Below, piece after piece: positions 40,127 to 48,460 of a stretch of 64,000 bases of DNA. The notes under the pieces were generated by a model. That model was not told where the DNA came from. It worked only from the letters and a program-made list of their open reading frames with translations, and ran no database searches. The translations under genes were made by a program, and so were the position numbers. This DNA comes from RGIG9379 sp031553005 (GTDB taxonomy: Bacteria > Bacteroidota > Bacteroidia > Bacteroidales > Paludibacteraceae). Where the stretch lies: assembly GCA_031553005.1 (NCBI GenBank), contig JAVBMA010000006.1:51600-115599 (forward strand), given 5' to 3'. Within the stretch, counting starts at the first letter, position 1; each line of letters opens with the position of its first letter.

Positions 40127-40510
40127 TTATTTGCCGGCAGGTTGTTGCGGTTTTTCCGATTGCTTTTTATCTTCTGCCATATCGCAAGTTCCGATGAATA
40201 TTGCATTAGGCTCAATAGAAAGTATTTTTGCTTTTATTTCGCCTTCAACTTTTGATGTTGATTTGAGGGAAAGGGTGTCGCTTACAAAGATTTTTCCTTT
40301 GACGCTTCCCATCACTTCGGCTGATACGCATGTCAGAGTGCCTTCGATTATGCCTTTGTTGCCGATTATTACTTTTCCTTTACAAACGATGGTTCCATCT
40401 ACGGTTCCATCTATACGGAAATTATTTTCTGCTTGAATTTCTCCAATTGCTTTCGTACCGAATGCTAACGTATTGTGCTCCGTACCTTGTGCTACTACTT
40501 CCTTTGCCAT
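40127..40510 (-). CDS. Bactofilin family cytoskeletal protein
   Basis: This 127-residue polymer-forming protein has the bactofilin beta-helix core: TKAIGEIQAENNFRIDGTVD, then VICKGKVIIGNKGIIEGTL-type rungs with glycine at regular spacing, flanked by polar tails. Bactofilins form filaments at the membrane that scaffold cell-shape and polar processes. M23 peptidases are frequent neighbours of bactofilins in other genomes, but here the gene is alone. Confidence 0.9.
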   Translation of the reverse strand: MAKEVVAQGTEHNTLAFGTKAIGEIQAENNFRIDGTVDGTIVCKGKVIIGNKGIIEGTLTCVSAEVMGSVKGKIFVSDTLSLKSTSKVEGEIKAKILSIEPNAIFIGTCDMAEDKKQSEKPQQPAGK

Positions 40511-40611
40511 ATTATTACCAAATAAATCGTTGATAAGGTTTGTATTTTTTTAACAACCGGATTTGCCAGACCGATAAATCCCGTTTATGTGTATGATTTA
40601 ATAATCTTTTT

Positions 40612-40726
40612 TGTGCTTATCAGCTATATTACCCCTAACGAAAAAAAGTAAACACAAAGGAACGAAGTGCACAAAGAAAATAAAAAACAAACATAACTTC
40701 GTGTTCCTTGTGCCTTTGTGTTTATA
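40612..40726. repeat. Dispersed palindrome, type B copy 3
   Basis: It begins TGTGCTTATCAGCTATATTA, then AGTAAACACAAAGGAACGAA-GTGCACAAAG, and ends CCTTGTGCCTTTGTGTTTAT. Same arrangement as 18009-18123 and 24736-24844. Confidence 0.75.
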
Positions 40727-40788
40727 AACGTTCATTAACGTTGACGTTGGGGAAATATTGCTAGTGTTATCTTTTTAGCAACAATACC

Positions 40789-41808
40789 TTAGTATGCCGA
40801 CTTAAACTGTTCGAGGAACCGTGTGTCGTTTTCCGAAAACATACGGAGGTCTTTTACCTGAAATTTCAGGTTCGTGATGCGCTCTATTCCCATTCCGAAA
40901 GCATATCCCGAATAAACTTTACTGTCTATTCCGCAAGTTTCCAATACGTTGGGGTCTACCATTCCGCAACCGAGGATCTCAACCCAACCTGTGTTTTTAC
41001 AGAATGGGCATCCTTTTCCTCCGCACAGGTTGCAGGATATATCCATTTCGGCAGATGGTTCTGTAAATGGGAAGAAAGAGGGGCGCAGGCGTATCTGGGT
41101 CTCTTCGCCGAACATTTCTTTGGCAAAATAGAGTAATGCCTGTTTTAAGTCGGCGAAAGATACGTTTTTGTCTATATATAACCCTTCTACCTGATGAAAA
41201 AAGCAGTGTGCACGGTAGGAGATCGCTTCGTTGCGGTAAACCCTTCCCGGACACAGGATGCGGATAGGAGGCTTTTGCGTAGTCATTACCCGCGACTGTA
41301 CCGAAGAGGTGTGTGTGCGCAACAATACATCCGGATCCCTTGTAATGAAAAATGTATCCTGCATATCCCTTGCCGGATGTTCAGGTGGAAAGTTTAGCGA
41401 CGAAAATACATGCCAGTCGTCTTCGATCTCAGGCCCTTCGGCAATTACATATCCTAAGCGGGAAAATATGTCTACTATTTCGTTTTTTACAATCGAGAGT
41501 GGATGGCGTGTGCCCAGAGTAATGGGGTCGGGAGTTCTTGTCAGATCCGGTTTTTCGGCTCCCGAATTGTCGCTTTCAAAGAGCTCTTTAAGCTCGTTTA
41601 TTTTGTCTTGTGCTTTATTTTTCAGGTCGTTGAGCAATTGCCCGACTTCTTTTTTTTCTTCAGCGGCTACGTTTCTGAAATCGTTGAAGAGGTTGGATAT
41701 TTCGCCTTTTTTACTTAGGTATTTGATACGCAAAGTTTCTATTTCATCGCTGCTGGAAACTTTCAGGGCATTGATTTCTGCCAATAATTGTTTTATACGT
41801 TCTTTCAT
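40789..41808 (-). CDS. pheS: Phenylalanine--tRNA ligase alpha subunit
   Basis: PheS forms the catalytic half of the alpha2-beta2 enzyme. The 339 residues show an N-terminal coiled coil (about 1-90), then DLTRTPDPITLGTRHPLSIV. The class II motifs follow: motif 2 with IRILCPGRVYRNEAISYRAH and motif 3 with GYAFGMGIERITNLKF, plus FPFTEPSAEMDISC and GWVEILGCGMVDP. pheT is not adjacent. The leader contains a terminator-like hairpin (41847-41887). Confidence 0.97.
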   Translation of the reverse strand: MKERIKQLLAEINALKVSSSDEIETLRIKYLSKKGEISNLFNDFRNVAAEEKKEVGQLLNDLKNKAQDKINELKELFESDNSGAEKPDLTRTPDPITLGTRHPLSIVKNEIVDIFSRLGYVIAEGPEIEDDWHVFSSLNFPPEHPARDMQDTFFITRDPDVLLRTHTSSVQSRVMTTQKPPIRILCPGRVYRNEAISYRAHCFFHQVEGLYIDKNVSFADLKQALLYFAKEMFGEETQIRLRPSFFPFTEPSAEMDISCNLCGGKGCPFCKNTGWVEILGCGMVDPNVLETCGIDSKVYSGYAFGMGIERITNLKFQVKDLRMFSENDTRFLEQFKSAY

Positions 41809-41846
41809 TTTTAATGCAATCTTTTACGCCTAATTTCTTCGTTGTG

Positions 41847-41887
41847 AAAAAAAACGATAATCCGGAATTTGTTTCGTTCCCCGGATT
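41847..41887 (-). terminator. Terminator-like hairpin in the pheS leader
   Basis: On the minus strand AATCCGG (41887-41881) pairs with CCGGATT (41865-41859), followed after four bases by eight T residues. It lies between a -7 match TACTTTTG (41937-41930) and the pheS ATG. It could attenuate pheS, but a leader peptide rich in Phe codons upstream of it is not seen. Confidence 0.45.
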
Positions 41888-42103
41888 TTTCATGCCCGGT
41901 CTCTTCTTATAAAAAGATCATGGTACATGCAAAAGTACAAAATTAATTGAAAATATTTAGAAACAGTTTAAATTTCATATAAACCTGAGTCCGGCATAAG
42001 GATAAAGCATTGATCTTTCCGCTGCCTTGGAGACGGTTAGTAAAGGTGAGAGTTGAGAATTCTTGGTAGAACCAAGCGGCAAAGCCGAGCGGAAAGGTGA
42101 AAG

Positions 42104-42268
42104 TTAAGAAATGTTTTTTGTTTGACGACCGATTGTGAGGAGCAAGGAGTTTAAAACGTTTTAGTGTAATGCAGGAGATTTTTAGCTGAGAATCCAGAGT
42201 GGTGGCTTTGCTTACTTTTTTCAAATGTTGGAATTAGTAAAACATAATCATGAGTTCTTTAAAAAAAA
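42104..42268 (+). repeat. Dispersed TTTGACGACCGA repeat, copy 2
   Basis: It matches 24430-24596 in order and orientation across about 165 bases, including TTTTTTGTTTGACGACCGA, GGAGTTTAAAACGTTTTAG, GATTTTTAGC and TAATCATGAGTTC. The two copies have diverged by substitutions, so this is not a recent duplication. Confidence 0.75.
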
Positions 42269-42279
42269 TGGATAGGCGA

Positions 42280-42431
42280 GATTCCTCCCTTCACTACGTT
42301 CCGTTCGGAATGACTAGTGTTTACAGTATATTAGAGGAGAAATAGGCGGCTTTGCCGCCTATTTCTCCTTATACCTTTTTTAGTATAAGCCAGAAAGTCA
42401 TTCCGAACGGAACGTAGTGAAGGGAGGAATC
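42280..42431. mobile_element. MITE-like element with perfect 35-bp terminal inverted repeats
   Basis: The left end (42280-42314, GATTCCTCCCTTCACTACGT...) and right end (42397-42431) are exact reverse complements over 35 bases. In the middle a perfect stem, AGGAGAAATAGGCGGC with GCCGCCTATTTCTCCT (42335-42369), has a 3-base loop. The element is 152 bp, carries no gene and has the layout of a miniature inverted-repeat element. Target-site duplications were not evident. Confidence 0.7.
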
Positions 42432-42596
42432 TTTTGAAAATTGAAAATGAATGCTAATGAAAATTTTCTATATCTAATTCAATATAAATGTAGAATTTTA
42501 ATCCGTTTTTATTGAACACCAAAGGCACGGAACATACAGGGTCTTTTTTAATACTCTGCGTTTTCCGTGCCTTTATGTTATATGTAAAACCTAGTT

Positions 42597-43481
42597 TTAT
42601 AGTGCGGCTGATGCTGCTTCTACGTCTTTATTGATTTTTTTTACAAGTCCTTGCAATACGGTTCCGGGACCTACTTCTACGAAAGAAGTTGCACCATCGG
42701 CGATCATGTTTTGAACGGATTGCGTCCATTTTACCGGAGCGGTAAGTTGCAACACAAGGTTCTTTTTAATCGTTTCAGGATCGGTTTCGCCTTTAGTTGT
42801 TACATTTTGGTAAACAGGACATTTCGGAGCGTTGAATTTTGTTGCTTCAATAGCTGCCGCCAATTCTACTTTGGCAGGTTCCATCAATGGTGAGTGGAAA
42901 GCGCCTCCTACAGGTAGCTTAAGTGCACGTTTAGCTCCTGCTGCCAATAGCAATTCGCATGCTTTTTCTACTCCTGCTATTGATCCGGAGATTACTAATT
43001 GTCCCGGGCAGTTGTAATTGGCTGGAACTACAACTTCGTCTTTGATAGAGGCGCAGATCTCTTCTACTTTTTCATCGGGCAAGCCTAATACGGCAGCCAT
43101 CGTTGAAGGGGTTGCTTCGCATGCTTTTTGCATCGCCATAGCGCGTTTCGAAACAAGGACAAGCCCGTCTTCGAAATTCAGGGCTCCGGCAGCTACCAAT
43201 GCCGAAAATTCTCCCAAAGAGTGTCCGGCTACCATGTCGGGTTGAAATTTATCACCCATCACTTTGGCAAGGATAACCGAGTGAAGGAATACGGCAGGTT
43301 GTGTAACTTTAGTTTGTTTCAGTGCGTCAGCGTCTCCTTCGAACATAATATCTGTTATGCGGAAACCTAGGATTTCGTTTGCTTTTTCGAATAATTCTTT
43401 GGCTAAAGCCGAATTGTCATATAAATCTTTTCCCATTCCGGTGAATTGGGCTCCCTGTCCGGGAAATACAAATGCTTTCAT
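42597..43481 (-). CDS. fabD: Malonyl-CoA:ACP transacylase
   Basis: FabD loads malonyl groups onto acyl carrier protein for fatty-acid synthesis. The 294 residues start KAFVFPGQGAQFTGMGKDLY, have the active-site serine in VAGHSLGEFSALVAAGAL (about 88-105) and the catalytic histidine in GGAFHSPLMEPA. Length is typical. No other fab genes are adjacent. Confidence 0.97.
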   Translation of the reverse strand: MKAFVFPGQGAQFTGMGKDLYDNSALAKELFEKANEILGFRITDIMFEGDADALKQTKVTQPAVFLHSVILAKVMGDKFQPDMVAGHSLGEFSALVAAGALNFEDGLVLVSKRAMAMQKACEATPSTMAAVLGLPDEKVEEICASIKDEVVVPANYNCPGQLVISGSIAGVEKACELLLAAGAKRALKLPVGGAFHSPLMEPAKVELAAAIEATKFNAPKCPVYQNVTTKGETDPETIKKNLVLQLTAPVKWTQSVQNMIADGATSFVEVGPGTVLQGLVKKINKDVEAASAAL

Positions 43482-43545
43482 AAATTTAAATTTGAAATGT
43501 TAGATAAATTCGTAAAAAACGAATTGTTACCTTTTATATAAAAAA

Positions 43546-44394
43546 TTATTTATCAGCTTTCAGGCTCATGTCGAGACCTTTCACGGAGTGGGTTAATGCG
43601 CCCACAGAGATATAATCGACACCGCATTCGGCATAATCCCTTAGTGTATCGAAAGTGATTCCGCCCGAAGATTCGGTTTCATATTTCCCGTTGATTCTTT
43701 TGACAGCCTCACATGTGGTCGGGATATCGAAATTGTCGAGCATAATCCGGTCTACCCCTCCGACTTTCATTACCTGTTCCAGTTCGTCGAGGTTACGTAC
43801 CTCAATCTCGATTTTCAGATTCTTGTTTTTTTCTTTCAGGTATTCTTTTGCCTTCGTAATCGCATTTTCAATACCTCCGGCAAAATCGACGTGATTGTCT
43901 TTCAAAAGGATCATGTCAAACAACCCGATCCGGTGGTTAACTCCTCCTCCGATTTTTACGGCAGCTTTTTCGATCAGCCGGAGTCCCGGAGTTGTTTTCC
44001 GGGTGTCTAATACGCGGGTATGCAGCCCTTCCAGTTTCTTGACATACTTGCGGGTGGTAGTTGCAATACCGCTCATACGTTGCATCAGGTTCAGTACAAT
44101 GCGCTCTGTTTGTAACAGCGATTGTGTTTTTCCTTCCACGGTAAATGCGATGTCTCCCGGATTAACTTCCGCTCCGTCGCGGATAAAGATTTCCATTTTT
44201 ATTTCCGGGTCAAACTTATGGAAAACTTTTTCGGCAAGTTCTACTCCCGCCAGTACCCCTTTCTCTTTGATGATCAGTTGTGCTTTGCCGTAAGCCGAAG
44301 CAGGAATGCACGAGAGGGTGGTGTGGTCGCCATCATCTATGTCTTCAGAGAAAGCATTATTTAATAAACTTTCAATCAAATCATTTTCATTCAT
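43546..44394 (-). CDS. nadC: Quinolinate phosphoribosyltransferase
   Basis: NadC converts quinolinate and PRPP to nicotinate mononucleotide in NAD synthesis. The 282 residues contain LMQRMSGIATTTRKYV, LDTRKTTPGLRLIEK (substrate and PRPP binding), KIGGGVNHRIGLFDMILLKD and the C-terminal ESSGGITFDTLRDYAECGVD. nadA and nadB are not adjacent. It is divergent from rlmH. Confidence 0.97.
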   Translation of the reverse strand: MNENDLIESLLNNAFSEDIDDGDHTTLSCIPASAYGKAQLIIKEKGVLAGVELAEKVFHKFDPEIKMEIFIRDGAEVNPGDIAFTVEGKTQSLLQTERIVLNLMQRMSGIATTTRKYVKKLEGLHTRVLDTRKTTPGLRLIEKAAVKIGGGVNHRIGLFDMILLKDNHVDFAGGIENAITKAKEYLKEKNKNLKIEIEVRNLDELEQVMKVGGVDRIMLDNFDIPTTCEAVKRINGKYETESSGGITFDTLRDYAECGVDYISVGALTHSVKGLDMSLKADK

Positions 44395-44475
44395 TGTCCG
44401 AGAATTTTTTTTATGTTGGTTCGGTCTTTCGTTGATTTTATAGAAATATTAATTTATTGTCCGCATTTTTATAAA

Positions 44476-44483
44476 TATATTTG
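44476..44483 (+). promoter_or_regulatory. Promoter -7 element for rlmH
   Basis: TATATTTG matches TAnnTTTG, 23 bases before the ATG at 44506. A TTG at 44457-44459 is closer than usual (16 bases). It shows that the long frame starting at 44413 is not the translated form. Confidence 0.5.
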
Positions 44484-44505
44484 CGGTAAAATAGTAATTA
44501 TTCAA

Positions 44506-44979
44506 ATGAAATTTATACTCCTAACAGTCGGCAAAACTAATGAATTATCTTTTAAAAATGCAATTTCGGATTATCAAAAACGATTGAAATTTTATATTCC
44601 GTTTGAAATAGAAGAGATTCCGGAGTTGAAGAATACTAAAAGTATTTCGGAAGAAATGCAACGGCAAAAAGAGGGAGAACTGATACTGAAGAACCTGACC
44701 GAGGCGGACGAAGTAGTTTTGTTGGACGATAAAGGCGAGCAGTATACTTCCATGCAGTTTGCATCTTATTTGGAGAAAAAAATGAGTTCGGGAAACAAAC
44801 GGCTGATTTTCGTTGTGGGAGGTCCTTATGGGTTCAGTCAGGATGTATACCGGAGGGCAAACGGCAAAATCTCCCTTTCTCGGATGACTTTTTCACATCA
44901 GATGGTGCGCTTGGTTTTTACCGAGCAACTTTACCGTGGCATGACTATTTTGAAAGGCGAGCCTTATCACCATGAATAA
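44506..44979 (+). CDS. rlmH: 23S rRNA pseudouridine1915 N3-methyltransferase RlmH
   Basis: RlmH methylates pseudouridine 1915 in helix 69 of 23S rRNA. The start at 44506 gives 157 residues, the usual length. The SPOUT methyltransferase knot is visible in LIFVVGGPYGFSQDVYRRAN and SLSRMTFSHQMVRLVFTEQL-YRG. Confidence 0.96.
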   Translation: MKFILLTVGKTNELSFKNAISDYQKRLKFYIPFEIEEIPELKNTKSISEEMQRQKEGELILKNLTEADEVVLLDDKGEQYTSMQFASYLEKKMSSGNKRLIFVVGGPYGFSQDVYRRANGKISLSRMTFSHQMVRLVFTEQLYRGMTILKGEPYHHE

Positions 44980-45015
44980 TTGAACAACTGAACAACTGTT
45001 TTTAAATAAAATAAT

Positions 45016-45996
45016 ATGATGCCCTTACGTCATTTCTTAACTTTCACTTTTCACTTTTCATCTTTCACTATTAAAAAAAATATTCTTTATTGTGTCGGAT
45101 TTTTTGTAGTGCTTTTTTCTTTTTGCGGAAAGACGGAAGCCCAATCATACCGTTCGGCAGAAACAATAGCCTATATCGATACTTACAGTACAATTGCAGT
45201 CCGGGAGATGATCGACTATAAGATACCGGCAAGCATTACGTTGGCTCAGGGAATTTTGGAGTCGGGGAGCGGAAGGAGCGAATTGGCAAAAAATGCGAAC
45301 AATCATTTCGGAATCAAATGCACAAGCGATTATACCGGAGACAAGTATCTCAAGGATGATAATAAGAAGGATGATTGTTTTCGCGTGTATATCCATGCGG
45401 AAGAGTCGTATCGAGACCACTCTCTTTTCCTGACGACAAGGAAGCATTATTCAGGATTGTTCAGACTGGATATTACCGACTATAAAGGTTGGGCAAAAGG
45501 GCTGAAAGAGGCTGGTTATGCTACGAATCCGCAATATCCGGAACTATTGATTGCCGTGATCGAGCAAAACCGTTTGTATGAGTATGATGCTGATCCGGAA
45601 AGATTCCTGAAGAAGGATGAAGAGGATACTGCAAATCTTCCGGTTCCTTCCAAACCGGAGTCAGAGGAGCTGGAAAAGGATAAAATCAATGGAGTGAAGT
45701 GTATTTTGGTAAAGCCGGGAGATACTTTTTATGGTTTATCCAGGAGGTATGAGGTTTCGATCGAAAATTTGAAAAAATACAATGATTTTCCGGACGGCTA
45801 TGTTTTAAAAGCGGGTGAGTATATTTTTCTACAAAAGAAAAGAAAAAAATTTGAGCAGCAAAAGCATCATGATGTCCGGAAAGGCGAGACATTGCTCTTG
45901 ATAGCACAAAAATACGGAGTCAGGAAGCGCAGCCTGATGAAGATGAACGGATTGAAGGATGAAGCACCGGACGGAATGAGATTAATGCTTAATTAA
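45016..45996 (+). CDS. Secreted glucosaminidase with two LysM domains
   Basis: The 326-residue product combines a glucosaminidase domain (about 60-195: ITLAQGILESGSGRSELAKN, NHFGIKC and the catalytic glutamate in the first block) with two C-terminal LysM domains (about 228-275 and 285-326). It is a peptidoglycan hydrolase. The N-terminus is odd: the first 20 residues are encoded by TTTCACTTTTCACTTTTC-type spacer repeats, so the true start may lie later, near the hydrophobic stretch NILYCVGFFVVLFSF. Confidence 0.9.
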   Translation: MMPLRHFLTFTFHFSSFTIKKNILYCVGFFVVLFSFCGKTEAQSYRSAETIAYIDTYSTIAVREMIDYKIPASITLAQGILESGSGRSELAKNANNHFGIKCTSDYTGDKYLKDDNKKDDCFRVYIHAEESYRDHSLFLTTRKHYSGLFRLDITDYKGWAKGLKEAGYATNPQYPELLIAVIEQNRLYEYDADPERFLKKDEEDTANLPVPSKPESEELEKDKINGVKCILVKPGDTFYGLSRRYEVSIENLKKYNDFPDGYVLKAGEYIFLQKKRKKFEQQKHHDVRKGETLLLIAQKYGVRKRSLMKMNGLKDEAPDGMRLMLN

Positions 45997-46090
45997 AATT
46001 GATAAAAGAGGATTATAAATAAACCTTGGAGAGTGGAGAAATTAAAAATTCTACCTTCTCCGTGATACATAAAATTAAAATAAAGAATCA

Positions 46091-46780
46091 ATGAAAAAAT
46101 TATTTTTAGGAGTTTCCATCCTGTTGAATGTTTTGTTAATTGCTTTGTGTATTTATCAGATGTCGCGTCCCAAGATGCTAATAAAAGATAATTCTCACAT
46201 GACTTATCTCTCTTTAAATTCCTTGCAACGGAAATTGACAGTCGAAAGTGGGGATATCGTTTTTATGGGAGGAAAGCAAGTTGCCGATTGCCCTTGGTAT
46301 GAGTTACTGGATAATTGTAAGGTAAAGAACCGGGGTGTTCCGGGCGCCCTTATAAATAACGAATTAGTAAGATTGGACGCTATTCTGGGAAATTCTCCTT
46401 CCCAACTGTTTCTCCTTTTTGGAATAGATGACCTCAATACCGGAGCTTCGCCCGATATAGTATTGGAACAGTATATTAAATTTATCCGGCTTATCCGCGA
46501 AAAATCTCCAATGACGGAAGTTATTATTCAGTCTGTGCTGCCTGTGAATAATAGGCTACCTAATTATAATATGGGGGTTAATGCAACGGATATTGAGACA
46601 TTCAATAAAAAACTGAAAGCATTTGCATTGGAAAACGGCATTGTCTTTTTGAACTTATATGATGATTTTTGTGACGAGTCCGGCTCCCTCAATCCGTTTT
46701 ACGCTGTTGCAGACGGTTTTCTTTTAAGCGGAACGGGTTATGAAATATGGCAGGAAAGGCTGAAATCATTTGTCCGCTAA
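46091..46780 (+). CDS. SGNH-hydrolase-like protein lacking catalytic residues
   Basis: The 229-residue protein has an N-terminal signal anchor (about 4-22) and the fold pattern of SGNH/GDSL hydrolases. However, the catalytic blocks are changed. Block I, normally GDS, reads GGK at 60-62 (IVFMGGKQ). Block III GxND reads GIDD at 111-114. Block V, DGxH, reads DGFL at 208-211. The block II glycine in NRGVPGA is kept. Thus the nucleophile serine and the histidine are absent and the protein is probably not a standard esterase. It follows the glucosaminidase gene on the same strand. Confidence 0.8.
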   Translation: MKKLFLGVSILLNVLLIALCIYQMSRPKMLIKDNSHMTYLSLNSLQRKLTVESGDIVFMGGKQVADCPWYELLDNCKVKNRGVPGALINNELVRLDAILGNSPSQLFLLFGIDDLNTGASPDIVLEQYIKFIRLIREKSPMTEVIIQSVLPVNNRLPNYNMGVNATDIETFNKKLKAFALENGIVFLNLYDDFCDESGSLNPFYAVADGFLLSGTGYEIWQERLKSFVR

Positions 46781-46802
46781 GGAAAATAACTTGATGATAT
46801 AA

Positions 46803-46844
46803 AAGTAAAGGCGCTAAGTATTTTGCTACTTAGCGCCTTTACTT
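46803..46844 (+). terminator. Strong hairpin after the SGNH-like gene
   Basis: AAGTAAAGGCGCTAAGTA (46803-46820) and TACTTAGCGCCTTTACTT (46827-46844) form a perfect 18-bp stem with a 6-base loop. The T tract is weak, so it could be a repeat as well as a terminator. Confidence 0.75.
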
Positions 46845-47088
46845 GAAGTATTTATCAATATAAATTATTTAAACGAGATATAAGAAATCCTTATTTTCAA
46901 TGCCGGAGGCATTGTATGTTTATAGAAAAAGATGATGATTCTATTTATACGACTTCTTTCGGAGTCGAATGTAGAGCATATTAAGCGTTTTCTATAAATG
47001 TATAAAATTTAATTTATTGATAATCAATATTTTATTTGGATGTTATATCGAACTTACTTAAAATCAGCTTTCTGTATACGATTTATAT
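46845..47088. other. Intergenic region with small hairpin words
   Basis: ATGCCGGAGGCATTGTATGT near 46902 and ACGACTTCTTTCGGAGTCGA near 46950 are short hairpins joined by TTTATAGAAAA and followed later by TTTTCTATAAA, a layered palindrome of about 110 bases. The composition suggests another dispersed repeat, although only one copy is seen here. Confidence 0.45.
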
Positions 47089-48117
47089 TTAAATCTTTTG
47101 CAATTCAGCTATCAATGTCTGATTTTCTTTCAATGTTCCTACCGTAATTCGTAGTCCTCCAAGACAAAGCGACACAGAGTTTCTGTTACGAACAATAATG
47201 CCTCTTTCTACCAGTGATTGGTAAGTTGCATTGGCATCAGGCACTTTTACCAGTAAAAAGTTAGCGTTTGTAGGATACACTTTTTCTATGAAAGGTAATT
47301 TTTTAAGTTCTTCCTCCAGATAAGAGCGTTGTTCCAGCAGCATTTTAACCCATTCGTTTTTGCGATCTTCGTGATCCAGTTGTTCGCTGACAAAGTTTTG
47401 AGTCAGCAAGTTGACATTATAAGGGTATTTTACTTTGTTGAAATAGCTGATAACTTCTTCCGAAGCAAAAGCCATCCCGCAACGTACCGAGGCTAATCCC
47501 CAAGCCTTGGAGAAGGTTTGCAATACGATTACATTCGGATATTTATCTAACTCTTCCAACCATGATTTTTCGGGAGAAAAGTCGATATATGCTTCGTCGA
47601 TAACTACTATGCCTTCAAATCCGTTTATGATTTTGAGCATTTCATCCCGGTTCAGCAGGTTTCCGGTGGGGTTATTGGGCGAGCAGAGGAAGATTACTTT
47701 CGTATTTTTGTCTGCCGTTTTCAGAACCTCTTCGGCATTGAGCGAAAAATCATCGTTCAGGAATGCCTTCCGGTATTCTACATTATTGATATCGGCACAT
47801 ACTTTATACATTCCGTATGTCGGTTCGATAGCTACAACATTGTCCTGTTTCGGTTCGCAAAAAATGCGGATAGCCAGATCGATGGGTTCGTCGCTTCCTA
47901 CACCCAGCATAATCTGTTCGGGACGAACATGTTTTATTCCGGCAATTTTTTTCTTCAGTTTCCACTGCAATGGATCCGGATAACGATTATATGGCTCATT
48001 CATGGGATTTTCATTAGCATCCAGATAAACAGATGCTTCTCCTTTAAACTCGTCTCTGGCGCAGGAGTATGGTTTTAAGGAGTAAATATTGGGGCGGATG
48101 AGTTTTTGTAAGTTCAT
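47089..48117 (-). CDS. hisC: Histidinol-phosphate aminotransferase
   Basis: HisC transaminates imidazole-acetol phosphate using PLP. The 342 residues contain LDANENPMNEPYNRYPDP, CSPNNPTGNLL, VIDEAYIDFSPE and TFSKAWGLASVRCGMA with the PLP lysine at about 210. It is the last histidine gene of the hisG-hisD-(HigBA)-hisC run. hisB, which often follows, is absent from the window. Confidence 0.96.
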   Translation of the reverse strand: MNLQKLIRPNIYSLKPYSCARDEFKGEASVYLDANENPMNEPYNRYPDPLQWKLKKKIAGIKHVRPEQIMLGVGSDEPIDLAIRIFCEPKQDNVVAIEPTYGMYKVCADINNVEYRKAFLNDDFSLNAEEVLKTADKNTKVIFLCSPNNPTGNLLNRDEMLKIINGFEGIVVIDEAYIDFSPEKSWLEELDKYPNVIVLQTFSKAWGLASVRCGMAFASEEVISYFNKVKYPYNVNLLTQNFVSEQLDHEDRKNEWVKMLLEQRSYLEEELKKLPFIEKVYPTNANFLLVKVPDANATYQSLVERGIIVRNRNSVSLCLGGLRITVGTLKENQTLIAELQKI

Positions 48118-48148
48118 AATTTTATTCTCAATTGATTGATGAAAATAC

Positions 48149-48460
48149 TTATATTTCTATTGATATTTTTACTTTTCCTCCTAATCCTTTTTCTACAATA
48201 TCGTATAGTGTTTTAAGAGTCAGGTTGCTGCCATTGTTTTCTATGCGGGAAATATATTCTCTTTTGCGTTCCACTCGTTCGGCTATTTCAGCTTGCGTAA
48301 GATGTTTTTCTTCTCGTGCCTTGCGTAACAAAAGCCCGATTTTAAAGCCTTCAAACTCTCTTTCCAATTCATCACGTCGTTGAGATCCTTTTTCTCCGTA
48401 AATGTCATCTTTTATATCTTTCCAACTTTTAGTTTCCATGTTTTTTTGCTTTTTGTTCAT
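48149..48460 (-). CDS. XRE-family antitoxin (HigA-like)
   Basis: The 103-residue protein has a central helix-turn-helix (KAREEKHLTQAEIAERVERK-REYISRIENNGSN), with an N-terminal part rich in charged residues. It overlaps the 3' end of the toxin gene by about 30 bases (a later ATG at 48439 would reduce this to 11). Such toxin-first gene pairs with an XRE antitoxin are typical of HigBA modules, where the antitoxin represses the promoter. Confidence 0.85.
   Translation of the reverse strand: MNKKQKNMETKSWKDIKDDIYGEKGSQRRDELEREFEGFKIGLLLRKAREEKHLTQAEIAERVERKREYISRIENNGSNLTLKTLYDIVEKGLGGKVKISIEI

Larger units (their letters stand above)
41888..42596. other. Intergenic region between fabD and pheS, mostly repeats
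   Basis: Besides the pheS promoter, the gap holds copy 2 of the TTTGACGACCGA repeat (42104-42268), a compact element with 35-bp inverted ends (42280-42431), and a hairpin of CCAAAGGCACGGAACATACA type (about 42517-42580) whose arms resemble the type B palindromes. No coding gene is supportable. Confidence 0.6.

Noticed and set aside
41943..42224. Minus-strand open frame of 93 residues
   Set aside because: It lies inside the dispersed repeat at 42104-42268 and has no counterpart in the other copy.
44413..44505. N-terminal extension of rlmH (31 residues)
   Set aside because: The rlmH promoter element lies inside it, and the normal family start is at MKFILLTVGK.
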